Source: Nocardia acididurans (GTDB lineage Bacteria; Actinomycetota; Actinomycetes; Mycobacteriales; Mycobacteriaceae). Taken from it: a stretch of 64,000 bases of DNA. This document shows positions 1-7,218 of this stretch, piece after piece. Both the position numbers and the translations under genes were made by a program. Location: contig NZ_JAERRJ010000001.1 of NCBI RefSeq assembly GCF_016741815.1, positions 885,715 through 949,714 on the forward strand, given 5' to 3'. Position 1 is the first letter of the stretch, and each line of letters opens with the position of its first letter. The notes under the pieces were generated by a model. That model saw nothing but the letters and a program-made list of their open reading frames with translations. It was not told the DNA's origin and ran no database searches.

Positions 1-857
1 AACTCGCGGTCCTCGCCGTCGGCGCACTGCGCGGTGAACCTGCCGCCCTTGATGATCCGGAAGTCGTCGCGGAACTCCAGCTCGTGCCGGACGTCGAGGA
101 TCGGAATCGGTGCGGCCGCGGAGTCGATGGGCGACTGGATGGCTCCTTCGAAGTGCCAGCGGTCCCCGTCGGCCGTCTCGCGTTGCGCGAAATGCACGAG
201 CTGGTCCTCGAATTGGAAGATCCCCATGTAGTAGAGCACGCCGTCGGGGAGTTCGGCGGGCTGCATGCCCTCGCCTTCGGAGAGGCTGCCGCCGCCTCCG
301 CCGTGCCGGGTGCCCCAGGAGTGGTCGCGCCCGAACCACCAGGAGTCCGGGTCGATGTCGATGCGCCTGCCCTCGATTTCGAGCCAGCCGCTGATCCGCC
401 CGTTCTGGTAGTACCGCCGCGCGTCCTCGCGCACTCGCCCGCGACTGCGGAAGAACGCGGGTTCCTGTTCGTAGGCCGGGAATTCGCCTTCGAAGTCGAG
501 GTGCAGCCGGATCCCGTGCTCGTTGTCGTCGAGGGTGGCGCGCACCTTGCGCAGCGGTTCGACGACCTCGTACCGGTAGGGCCCGACCTGCCAGGAGCCC
601 AATCCGTCCTGCTGCCCGGTGATTTCGCGGGACATGCGCACCACGTGGGCGACCTTGTCGTCGATGGTGATCATGGCGTAGGCGTCGATGACATTGCGGT
701 TCGGGTAGCGCGCCAGTCCGGTCATCACATTGACCGAGCCGGTGGTGTCGAACCCGTACAGCACGATGCGTTCGGTCCAGCGCAGATCGCTCTGCTGCAC
801 GTGGTCGAAGGTGGTGGACAGCTGATGGCAGAGCAGCTCGTCGTGGGGTGTGAGCAT
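1..857 (-). CDS. DUF7064/7065-like (CrtC/AttH-like) protein, copy A, partial
   Basis: The gene reads leftwards off the window edge, so its C-terminus is missing; about 285 codons are present. The start is the ATG opening MLTPHDELLC, chosen to match the start of its paralogue at 1998-3119. Over the first 118 residues the two copies differ at about 14 positions (about 88% identity by eye). Visible features are a Trp/Gly-rich core (WWFGRDHSWGTRHGGGGG) and many aromatic residues, as in beta-barrel lipocalin-like proteins of the hydroxyneurosporene synthase/AttH group. That family assignment rests on overall character, and no catalytic residues are recognised. No signal peptide is seen. A near-copy of the operator found in front of the paralogue lies 46 bp upstream. 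Confidence 0.8.
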   Translation of the reverse strand, partial: MLTPHDELLCHQLSTTFDHVQQSDLRWTERIVLYGFDTTGSVNVMTGLARYPNRNVIDAYAMITIDDKVAHVVRMSREITGQQDGLGSWQVGPYRYEVVEPLRKVRATLDDNEHGIRLHLDFEGEFPAYEQEPAFFRSRGRVREDARRYYQNGRISGWLEIEGRRIDIDPDSWWFGRDHSWGTRHGGGGGSLSEGEGMQPAELPDGVLYYMGIFQFEDQLVHFAQRETADGDRWHFEGAIQSPIDSAAAPIPILDVRHELEFRDDFRIIKGGRFTAQCADGEDRE

Positions 858-902
858 CGGCGCGTACCTCTCGTGAACCGTGCGGGAGCTCCCGCTATTT
901 TC

Positions 903-922
903 GATACACCATGCAACGTATT
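903..922. promoter_or_regulatory. Putative operator, copy A (GATACA-N8-CGTATT)
   Basis: An imperfect inverted repeat with an 8-bp spacer, upstream of copy A. It matches half-site sequence and spacing of the perfect AATACG-N8-CGTATT element upstream of copy B at 3149-3168. It is probably bound by the TetR protein at 3230-3844; this is an inference. Confidence 0.45.
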
Positions 923-945
923 GCAATTGGGGCGCGCCGATGCCC

Positions 946-968
946 GGTTTCGGAAAACCTCCGAAACC
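946..968. terminator. Perfect 8-bp inverted repeat (GGTTTCGG, 7-nt loop)
   Basis: GGTTTCGG and CCGAAACC are separated by 7 nt. The element begins 8 nt past the stop of the phosphotransferase gene (minus strand). It could be a weak terminator or a second operator for copy A. There is no T-tract. Confidence 0.4.
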
Positions 969-975
969 CCGTCCC

Positions 976-2001
976 TCAGTCGAGCAACTGCTCGATCCGC
1001 GTGGTGCAGAACCCGGTGATATCCATATCGGGCGGCAGCTGCACCCGATTGGCCATGCGCAGCAGCGGAACCGACAGCAGCACGGCCGCGAGGATCTCGT
1101 TGTAGCGCAGATTGCGGATGGTCGTGCCGGTGCGCTGCTCGTAGTACGCGATGGTCTCCGCGCGCGTCGGCGTCCCGGGCAGTGCCGGATGCCCCTCGAA
1201 TTCGCTACTGGCCCAGTCCAGGAACAGCATCCAGGCCAGATCCGCCTCGTGATCGCCCAGATAGGCGATCTCCCAGTCGAGCACCCCGCTGACCTGGAAA
1301 TCCTTGTCGTACAGGATATTCGACATGCGAGCGTCACCCCAGCAGAGTGTCACCCGTTCCGGCTCGTAGAGGTGGTCGCGCAGATATCCGATGGCCCGCC
1401 GATAGGTCGCCGGCACCGCGCCCGCGCATGCCCAGGTGAGCGCGGCATCGAGATAGTTGACCACCTGCTGTACCGGTGCCGTGCCGTGCCGGGGCAGTGC
1501 GAGGAAGTCCAGGCGCAGTGCCTTCCAATCCAATTCGTGGATGGCCGCGATGGTGTCCACGCACCCCCACCACATGCGCGCCCGCTGCTCGGGCGTCGCC
1601 TCGTAGTAGTTGCCGGCCGAGTGATACGACGGAAAGTCGCCGGGCGCTTCGCCCTCCAGTCGATTCATCACGAAATAGGGGCTGCCCAGCATGGTTTCGC
1701 CGCGTTCCAGCCAGGCGACCGAGGCCACCGGGATATCGGTCGCTGCCAGTCGCCGCATGACGAGCACCTGGCGCAGCAGATCGTAGTCCGGGAACAGCGA
1801 CATCTCCGGCGGCCGTCGCAGCACCAGCGGCAGGCTGCCGTACCGGTCCTCGACCTCGAAGAGATAGGTCTCGGTGGCGAATCCGCGGGTGGTGCGGGCG
1901 AAGTCGCGGATCTTCGCGCCGCCCGAGCCCGGAAGGTAGTGCCGCAGTAGCGGTTCCAGGACCTCGGGCAGCAGTTCGGGGGTGGGCCGGGGGATGCTCA
2001 C
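976..2001 (-). CDS. Phosphotransferase family protein (APH/choline kinase fold)
   Basis: A 341-residue protein of the aminoglycoside-phosphotransferase/ACAD10-like kinase fold. Visible marks are the catalytic-loop region LCWGDARMSNILYD (about residues 225-238; the usual HGD is WGD here), followed by the metal-binding DWEIAYLGDHEADLAW. The GTG start overlaps the stop of the upstream gene by 4 bp (GTGA), so translation is coupled to copy B. Actinobacterial members of this group sit with lipid or steroid catabolism genes and act on small hydroxylated or acyl substrates. Nothing here suggests antibiotic resistance. Substrate unknown. Confidence 0.85.
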   Translation of the reverse strand: MSIPRPTPELLPEVLEPLLRHYLPGSGGAKIRDFARTTRGFATETYLFEVEDRYGSLPLVLRRPPEMSLFPDYDLLRQVLVMRRLAATDIPVASVAWLERGETMLGSPYFVMNRLEGEAPGDFPSYHSAGNYYEATPEQRARMWWGCVDTIAAIHELDWKALRLDFLALPRHGTAPVQQVVNYLDAALTWACAGAVPATYRRAIGYLRDHLYEPERVTLCWGDARMSNILYDKDFQVSGVLDWEIAYLGDHEADLAWMLFLDWASSEFEGHPALPGTPTRAETIAYYEQRTGTTIRNLRYNEILAAVLLSVPLLRMANRVQLPPDMDITGFCTTRIEQLLD

Positions 2002-3119
2002 GCGCCGTACCCCTGGTAGCCGTAGCGCTCGTTGCGGCCCAGGAACACCATTTCGACCAGCCCGTACCCGACCCGGCCCGCGGATTCGACGCGGCAGAAC
2101 GTCTCGCTGAGCATGGCGGCCTGCTTCAGGTCCTGGGTGTCGGTGAGATCGGCGGTGAATCCGTCGCTCCAGAACGGTCCCTTCCACAGCCCGGAGGCGT
2201 AGCCCCGGTAGTGGTCGTATCCGGCGATACCGGGCCAGAAGTCGGAGACCGGCGTGATGGTGAATTCGCGCTGTTGCCCGTCGGCGCTGCGCACGGTGAA
2301 GCTGCCGCCGCTGACGATGCGGAAGTCCTCGCGGAAGGTCAGCTCGTGGGTGGCGTCCACGACCGGCACGATCGCGGCTCCGGAGTCGATGCGCGGCAGC
2401 ACATTGCCCTCGAAGTGCCAGCGCTGCCCGTCGGCGGTCTCGCGCTGCGCGAAATGCACCAGTTCGTCGTCGAATTCGAAGATGCCCATGTAGTAGAGGA
2501 CGCCGTCGGGAATCTCGCTGGGCTGCAACCCGTCGCCCTCGGCGAGGCTGCCGCCGCCTCCGCCGTGCCGGGTGCCCCAGGAGTGGTCGCGGCCGAACCA
2601 CCAGGTGTCGGGGTCGATGTCGATGCGTCGCCCCTCGACCTCGACCCAGCCGGTGACGCGGCCGTTCTGGTAGTAGCGCCGGGCGTCCTCGCGGACCCGC
2701 CCGCGGGTGCGGAAGAACGCGGGTTCCTGTTCGTAGGCCGGGAATTCGGCGTCGAAGTCCAGTTGCAGCCGGATCCCGTGCTCGTTGTCGTCGAGGGTGG
2801 CGCGCACCTTGCGCAGCGGTTCGACGACCTCGTACCGGTAGGGCCCGACCTGCCAGGAGCCCAATCCGTCGTACCGCCCGCCGATTTCGCGGGACATGCG
2901 GATGACGTGCGCCTGCTTGCCGTCGACGGTGATCATGGCGTAGGCATCGGTGACATTGCGGTTCGGGTAGCGCGCCATGCCGGTCATGATGCTGACCGAT
3001 CCGGTGGTGTCGAAGCCGTACAGCACGACCCGTTCGGTCCAGCGCAGATCGCTCTGCTGCACGTGGTCGAAGGTGGTGGGGAGCTGATGGCAGAGCAGTT
3101 CGTCCTGTGGCGTCAACAT
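1998..3119 (-). CDS. DUF7064/7065-like (CrtC/AttH-like) protein, copy B
   Basis: A complete 373-residue paralogue of the protein at 1-857. The start is the ATG of MLTPQDELLC; an upstream GTG at 3239 would run through the promoter and overlap the divergent TetR gene, so I rejected it. The WWFGRDHSWGTRHGGGGG segment (about residues 170-190) is shared with copy A. The C-terminal part, absent from copy A because of the window edge, contains many aromatics (DHYRGYASGLWKGPFW). It forms a two-gene unit with the downstream phosphotransferase. The predicted fold is beta-rich lipocalin-like and the function is unknown. Expression is probably controlled by the divergent TetR gene 110 bp away. Confidence 0.85.
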   Translation of the reverse strand: MLTPQDELLCHQLPTTFDHVQQSDLRWTERVVLYGFDTTGSVSIMTGMARYPNRNVTDAYAMITVDGKQAHVIRMSREIGGRYDGLGSWQVGPYRYEVVEPLRKVRATLDDNEHGIRLQLDFDAEFPAYEQEPAFFRTRGRVREDARRYYQNGRVTGWVEVEGRRIDIDPDTWWFGRDHSWGTRHGGGGGSLAEGDGLQPSEIPDGVLYYMGIFEFDDELVHFAQRETADGQRWHFEGNVLPRIDSGAAIVPVVDATHELTFREDFRIVSGGSFTVRSADGQQREFTITPVSDFWPGIAGYDHYRGYASGLWKGPFWSDGFTADLTDTQDLKQAAMLSETFCRVESAGRVGYGLVEMVFLGRNERYGYQGYGA

Positions 3120-3148
3120 CGACGGGTACCTCTCGGGTGGTGAATTAG

Positions 3149-3168
3149 AATACGGGCCGTAGCGTATT
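3149..3168. promoter_or_regulatory. Putative TetR operator (AATACG-N8-CGTATT)
   Basis: A perfect 6-bp inverted repeat with an 8-bp spacer in the 110-bp region between copy B and the divergent TetR gene, a usual position for autoregulation. A degenerate copy with the same spacing stands upstream of copy A (903-922). A separate 10-bp palindrome, TTTCCGGAAA, is at 3194-3203. Confidence 0.55.
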
Positions 3169-3229
3169 TGAAACCTGTGAGCGGGATAGCCTGTTTCCGG
3201 AAAGTTCTTCGAAACCGAGGAGATCTGCC

Positions 3230-3844
3230 GTGGGCGCACCCATCGAGACCCGCACCGGCCCGGGACGGCCGCGCGATCCGCAGCTCGATACCCAGGTGCT
3301 GGCCGCGACCCGGGAGCAGCTGATCGAGGCCGGGTATCAGGCCACCACGATCGCCGCGGTGGCCCGCCGGGCCGGGGTGGTCACCACCTCGATCTACCGC
3401 CGCTGGCCGAACAAGCGCGCCCTGGTGGAGGATGCCGTCTTCTCCGCGCTGGACACCGCGAACTATCCGCCCGTGTCCGGTGACCTGCGCGCGGATCTGC
3501 TGGCCTGGACCCGGCTGTTCCTGGTCGCCTCCGCGCATCCGGCGGCGCGCTCGGCCATTCCGGGCCTGCTCTCGGATTATCACGATGATCAGGAGAGCTA
3601 CCGGCGGATTCTGGAGCGCGGCGAACAGCCCACGCAGGAGGCGCTACGGGACCTGCTGGCCGAGGCGGCGGCCCACGGGCAGGCCGATCCGGACTGTGAT
3701 GCCGGGGCGGTCTTCGAACTGCTGCGCGGGGCCACGCTCATTCGTGCGCTGACGCACGGGACCGAGGACGCCGACGTGTTCTGTCGTCAGATCGCGGATG
3801 CCCTGCTCGCGGTGGCGACCACCGCGGCGGGGTCCGCGCGATGA
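3230..3844 (+). CDS. TetR/AcrR family transcriptional regulator
   Basis: A 204-residue one-domain regulator. The N-terminal HTH spans about residues 20-65: TTIAAVARRAGVVTTSIYRRWPNKRALVEDAV is the classic TetR helix-turn-helix ending in the Y-x-x-W/F-x-x-K motif (shown here in two pieces: AVARRAGVVTTSIYRRW, then PNKRALVEDAV). The C-terminal part is the variable ligand/dimerisation domain. The GTG start has GAGGAG about 8 nt upstream. It is divergent from copy B, and the shared intergenic region carries an inverted repeat. It probably represses itself, the copy B-phosphotransferase operon and perhaps copy A. Ligand unknown. Confidence 0.9.
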   Translation: MGAPIETRTGPGRPRDPQLDTQVLAATREQLIEAGYQATTIAAVARRAGVVTTSIYRRWPNKRALVEDAVFSALDTANYPPVSGDLRADLLAWTRLFLVASAHPAARSAIPGLLSDYHDDQESYRRILERGEQPTQEALRDLLAEAAAHGQADPDCDAGAVFELLRGATLIRALTHGTEDADVFCRQIADALLAVATTAAGSAR

Positions 3845-3863
3845 GGCGCGCTGTGCGGGGCGC

Positions 3864-3897
3864 AGCGGTGAAATGGGCTCAGCGGTGAAATGGGCTC
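3864..3897. repeat. 17-bp tandem direct repeat, two copies
   Basis: The unit AGCGGTGAAATGGGCTC occurs twice back to back just after the TetR stop. The second copy contains the stop codon of the small minus-strand peptide gene. Confidence 0.8.
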
Positions 3898-3958
3898 AGC
3901 GCAATAGGCCGAACCAATAGATCAGGCAGGCCAATACGAAGACGACCACTGTTTCCAT
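3896..3958 (-). CDS. 20-residue single-pass membrane peptide
   Basis: A very short frame, ATG to TGA, encoding METVVVFVLACLIYWFGLLR. It is almost entirely one hydrophobic segment ending in Arg. A strong ribosome-binding site (GGGGAG, 5 nt before the ATG) is the main reason to call it, since random short frames rarely have one. It resembles in type the tiny accessory membrane subunits KdpF or CydX, but no partner gene is adjacent and I do not recognise the sequence. The mRNA would come from beyond 3980 on the minus strand, possibly read-through from lutC. Confidence 0.5.
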   Translation of the reverse strand: METVVVFVLACLIYWFGLLR

Positions 3959-4054
3959 CGTCTCTCCCCAATCTCGTTGGCGCACTTACTCTCCATGATG
4001 CGCCGCGGGATGGGACCTCGGCCACGATACGGACGAAACAAGATCGCCCGGGGG

Positions 4055-4165
4055 TAGCCTGGCCTGTGGTCCCCTCCTCCACAGGCCAAGTCTGCAGTTT
4101 TGAACCGTCTGGTTGGTTTGCTGGAACTCGACCCGCCACCCCTCGTAGACGGGTCGAGTCCCTGC
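4055..4165 (+). ncRNA. Probable 6C-type small RNA (two hairpins with C-rich loops)
   Basis: Two perfect hairpins 38 nt apart in an otherwise empty interval. Hairpin 1 is 4060-4088 (10-bp stem TGGCCTGTGG/CCACAGGCCA, loop TCCCCTCCT). Hairpin 2 is 4126-4159 (10-bp stem ACTCGACCCG/CGGGTCGAGT, loop CCACCCCTCGTAGA). Two stem-loops with cytosine-rich loops are the hallmark of the actinobacterial 6C RNA, which in mycobacteria pairs with mRNAs through those loops. The C-rich loops put the gene on the plus strand; on the minus strand they would be G-rich. Ends are approximate. A GC hairpin at 4221-4239 could be its terminator. The identification is from recalled family character, not a covariance search. 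Confidence 0.6.
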
Positions 4166-4220
4166 GGTAGCACCGGTTCCGGGTGGTCCAGATGTTCCGG
4201 CGTTGACACACACGATGCTG

Positions 4221-4239
4221 GGCCGCGCTTGGCGCGGCC
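4221..4239. terminator. GC-rich hairpin (GGCCGCGC-TTG-GCGCGGCC)
   Basis: An 8-bp perfect stem with a 3-nt loop. It sits 55 nt beyond the lutC stop on the minus strand and downstream of the candidate 6C RNA on the plus strand, so it may end either or both. Confidence 0.5.
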
Positions 4240-4242
4240 TTA

Positions 4243-4254
4243 ACAAGATCTTGT
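4243..4254. repeat. 12-bp perfect palindrome ACAAGATCTTGT
   Basis: A self-complementary 12-mer next to the 4221-4239 hairpin, 40 bp past the lutC stop. Role unknown; possibly a protein-binding site. Confidence 0.35.
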
Positions 4255-4293
4255 AGCTGTGAAAGACGCTGGAAATCGGCCGGTTTCGCGATC

Positions 4294-4947
4294 TCACTCC
4301 ACGATGACGACCACCAGCCGCCGCGGCCCGTGCACACCCTGCACGCGGATCATCTCGATATCCACGGTGGCCGACGGCCCACTGAACCAGGTGTGCGGCT
4401 GCTGCGGATCGAGCAGCCCGATGATCTCCGGAATGGAGGAGGCGATCTGCTCGGCGCGCACCACGCAGATATGGCAGTCCGGGACCAGGGTCGGGGCGCG
4501 CCGCCCCTGGCCGGGACCGCCGTCGAGCACCACGGTGCCGGAATCGGCCACGGCCGCAGCGCAACCGGTGACGACGGCATCCACAGCATCGAGTTCGGCT
4601 GGGGACAGTTGTGGATCATCCGAGAGCACCCGATTCCCCGGCTCGGCGGCCCAGCCCGCCAGCCAGGACGCGGGCACCCCGGCGGGCGCGATCACACTGT
4701 GCGCGTCCCGGCCGCGCAGCGCGGCCGCGATGGTGTCCGGGAGCGCGGCGGCGTGCACTCGATGCGACTGCGCGCCATAGTGTTTCAACCGTTCGATGAA
4801 CAGCGATACCACCGCGTCGTGATCGTGCGGGTCCAAACCCGGTGCGTGGCGCAGGTATTCGCGAGGGACGGTGGTGGTGCGCCGATCGGCGGGCAGATCG
4901 GCCAGCGCCTCCCGGACACGGGCGAGCACCGTTTCGCGCGCGGTCAT
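4294..4947 (-). CDS. lutC: Lactate utilisation protein C (LUD domain)
   Basis: A 217-residue LUD-domain protein, third component of the LutABC complex that oxidises L-lactate to pyruvate with an iron-sulfur electron relay. The characteristic C-terminal stretch is visible (SGTVVLDGGPGQGR, then LVPDCHICVVRAEQI at about residues 140-170). The ATG start overlaps the lutB stop by 4 bp (ATGA). An upstream in-frame extension would lie within lutB in another frame and is a shadow. Last gene of the permease-lutA-lutB-lutC operon. Confidence 0.93.
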   Translation of the reverse strand: MTARETVLARVREALADLPADRRTTTVPREYLRHAPGLDPHDHDAVVSLFIERLKHYGAQSHRVHAAALPDTIAAALRGRDAHSVIAPAGVPASWLAGWAAEPGNRVLSDDPQLSPAELDAVDAVVTGCAAAVADSGTVVLDGGPGQGRRAPTLVPDCHICVVRAEQIASSIPEIIGLLDPQQPHTWFSGPSATVDIEMIRVQGVHGPRRLVVVIVE

Positions 4948-6398
4948 CGCGACCCCCCGTCGGCGTGGAATCCGCCGCTGGTGCGCTTCCACCAGCCCCG
5001 GAACGACTCCTTCGGCACCTCCGGTACCACCCGGCTGTCGGTCCATCCCGAAAGCGGCGGCGGCAGATGCTTTTTCGGCGCGACCACGCCTGCGATCCCG
5101 GCCGCCCTCACTGCGGCGGCCCACAGCTGCGGGTGGTACATGACGCTCTCCATCGCGTCCAGCGCGGCCTTCTCCGCCCGATGCTTGACCTTGGCCTCGC
5201 CTTCGGCGATATCGTGCCGCAGCTCCAGCAGGTTGCCCACGATGTCGATCCGCACCGGGCACACCTCGTTGCAGGCCCCGCACAGCGAGGACGCGTAGGG
5301 CAGCGAGGCCGTCTGCGGATCGTCCGCGCCCTTCAGCAGCGGATTCAGGATCGCCCCGATCGGCCCCGGATACACCGAGCCGTAGGTCTGCCCGCCGGTG
5401 CGCTCGTACACCGGGCAGATGTTCATGCACGCCCCGCAGCGGATGCAGCGCAGCGCTTCCCGCCCCAGATGATCCGCGAGGGCCCGGCTGCGCCCGTTGT
5501 CCACCAGCACCAGATGGAACGCGCGCGGCCCGTCCCGATCGGTGACCCCGGTCCAGCTCGACACGTACGGCGACATGCGCTCCCCGGTGGAGCTGCGCGC
5601 CAGCAGTTGCAGGAACACCTCGAGGTCGCGCCAGGTGGGTATCACCTTCTCGATGCCGACCACGGAGATGAGCGTCTCCGGCAGCGTCAGGCACATGCGC
5701 CCGTTGCCCTCGGATTCCACCATCACCACGGTGCCGGTCTCGGCCACCAGGAAATTCGCGCCGGTGATGCCGACCCTGGCGGTCAGGAACTTCTCTCGCA
5801 GGTGCAGCCGGGCCGCGTCGGCCAGCTCGCCCGGATCATCGCTGAGCCCCTCGGGCGCGGGCCGCCCGTGCTTGCCCATCTCGCGCACGAAGATGTCGCG
5901 GATCTGCCCGCGGTTCAAATGCATGGACGGCACCACGATGTGCGAGGGCAGATCGTCCCCGAGCTGCAGGATGATCTCCGCGAGATCCGTTTCGCGCGCG
6001 TCGATTCCGGCCGCGGCCAGTGCCTCGTCGAGCCCGATCTCCTCAGTGAGCATGGATTTGGCCTTCACGATCTGTCGTTCGCCGGTGCGCCGCACGAGTT
6101 CGGTGACGGTGAGGCAGGCTTCGGCGGCGTCGGTGGCCCAGTGCACCACCCCGCCCGCCTGGGTGACGGTGCGCTCCAGCTGGATCAGATAGGAGTCGAG
6201 GTGGTGCAGCACAGTGTCTTTGACGGCGGCGGCGCTGTCGCGCAACTGCTGCCAGTCCGGCCGCTCGTTCACCAGCACATCGCGTTTCCCGCGAATGGTG
6301 TGCGTGGCCCGATGCACGTTGGCGCGCAATTGTTCGTCGCGCGTGGACTTCTCGGCCGCTTCCGGGAACGGCGGCCAGCCCACGAAGCTCTTGGTCAT
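4944..6398 (-). CDS. lutB: Lactate utilisation iron-sulfur protein B
   Basis: A 484-residue LutB. The N-terminal LUD-like domain (about 60-290) is followed by a dicluster ferredoxin segment with CIRCGACMNICP (about 312-323) and CGACNEVCP (about 361-369), providing ligands for two [4Fe-4S] clusters. It passes electrons from lactate oxidation within the LutABC complex. The start is the ATG of MTKSFVGWPPF, which overlaps the lutA stop by 4 bp. Length is normal for the family, and no key cysteine is missing. Confidence 0.95.
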   Translation of the reverse strand: MTKSFVGWPPFPEAAEKSTRDEQLRANVHRATHTIRGKRDVLVNERPDWQQLRDSAAAVKDTVLHHLDSYLIQLERTVTQAGGVVHWATDAAEACLTVTELVRRTGERQIVKAKSMLTEEIGLDEALAAAGIDARETDLAEIILQLGDDLPSHIVVPSMHLNRGQIRDIFVREMGKHGRPAPEGLSDDPGELADAARLHLREKFLTARVGITGANFLVAETGTVVMVESEGNGRMCLTLPETLISVVGIEKVIPTWRDLEVFLQLLARSSTGERMSPYVSSWTGVTDRDGPRAFHLVLVDNGRSRALADHLGREALRCIRCGACMNICPVYERTGGQTYGSVYPGPIGAILNPLLKGADDPQTASLPYASSLCGACNEVCPVRIDIVGNLLELRHDIAEGEAKVKHRAEKAALDAMESVMYHPQLWAAAVRAAGIAGVVAPKKHLPPPLSGWTDSRVVPEVPKESFRGWWKRTSGGFHADGGSR

Positions 6399-7174
6399 GA
6401 CGCCACCTCCGCCGCGGCCATCGGGATGCCGGGCAGCGGGCCGTCGGCGCGGGTGCGGGCGAGGATCTCCACCAGATGCATGCCGCGCACCGGCGTACCG
6501 TCCTTCGCCAGCCGCCCGCCGATATTCATGAGGCACGAATTGTCCACGGCAGTGAGCACATTCGCGCCGGTCTCGCGGACGTGCTCGGCCTTGTCGCCGT
6601 TCATGGCCCCGGAGACCGCGGCGTTTTTCACCGCGAACGTGCCGCCGAATCCGCAACACTCCTCCGCGGCGGGCAGTTCCACCAGATCGATGCCCGCCAC
6701 CGCCCGCAGCAGGCTCATCGGCCGTTCCCCGATGCGCTGCATGCGCAGCGAATGGCAGGTGGGGTGATAGGTCACGCGATGCGGAAAGTACGCTCCCACA
6801 TCGTTAATCCCGAGATCGTCGGTGATGAACTCGGTGACCTCCCGGATCTTGGGCAGGATGGCCTGGGTGTCCAGCGCCAGTTTTCCGTCCCCGGTCTGCT
6901 CGGCCGCTTTCATGTAGAACTCGCGCGGGGCCTGCCCGCAGGAGGCCGACGGCATGATGATCCGGTCGTATTCGCCCAGCACGGCCACGAAATGCCGTGC
7001 GAGCTTGGCGGTATCGGCGCGATACCCGGTGTTGCAGTGCATCTGCCCGCAGCAGCTCTGCGCCATCGGGAATTCCACGTCGACGCCGAGTCTGCGCAGC
7101 AGCCGCACCGTCGCTTGCCCGGTGCCCGGGAAGAGCACGTCATTGATACAGGTGACGAACAGTGCGGTGCGCAT
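6395..7174 (-). CDS. lutA: Lactate utilisation protein A (CCG-domain Fe-S protein)
   Basis: A 259-residue LutA with two cysteine-rich CCG domains: SCCGQMHCNTGY (about 39-50) and ECCGFGGTFAVK (about 171-182), related to the GlpC/heterodisulfide-reductase cysteine-rich fold. It is the first Fe-S subunit of the LutABC lactate oxidase. The ATG is 44 bp after the stop of the upstream MFS gene, so one transcript is likely. The 4-bp overlap with lutB implies coupled translation. Confidence 0.95.
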   Translation of the reverse strand: MRTALFVTCINDVLFPGTGQATVRLLRRLGVDVEFPMAQSCCGQMHCNTGYRADTAKLARHFVAVLGEYDRIIMPSASCGQAPREFYMKAAEQTGDGKLALDTQAILPKIREVTEFITDDLGINDVGAYFPHRVTYHPTCHSLRMQRIGERPMSLLRAVAGIDLVELPAAEECCGFGGTFAVKNAAVSGAMNGDKAEHVRETGANVLTAVDNSCLMNIGGRLAKDGTPVRGMHLVEILARTRADGPLPGIPMAAAEVAS

Positions 7175-7218
7175 GCGGCCCCTTAGTGTTTGATGCCCTC
7201 CGCTTCGCTACGGGCGCG

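Noticed and set aside
976..2001. Aminoglycoside resistance kinase
   Set aside because: Only the broad kinase fold is shared; operon context and coupling to a lipocalin-like gene argue for metabolic use.
4060..4160. Possible tRNA (for example tRNA-Sec) because of GGTCGAGTCC-like and long hairpin arms
   Set aside because: No acceptor stem closes the arms and no anticodon stem pairs around a TCA loop; the two simple hairpins fit a 6C-type RNA better.
4842..6767. Long plus-strand open frame opposite lutBC
   Set aside because: A GC-rich antisense shadow: composition is His/Gly/Arg-rich, no RBS, and lutBC are unmistakable.
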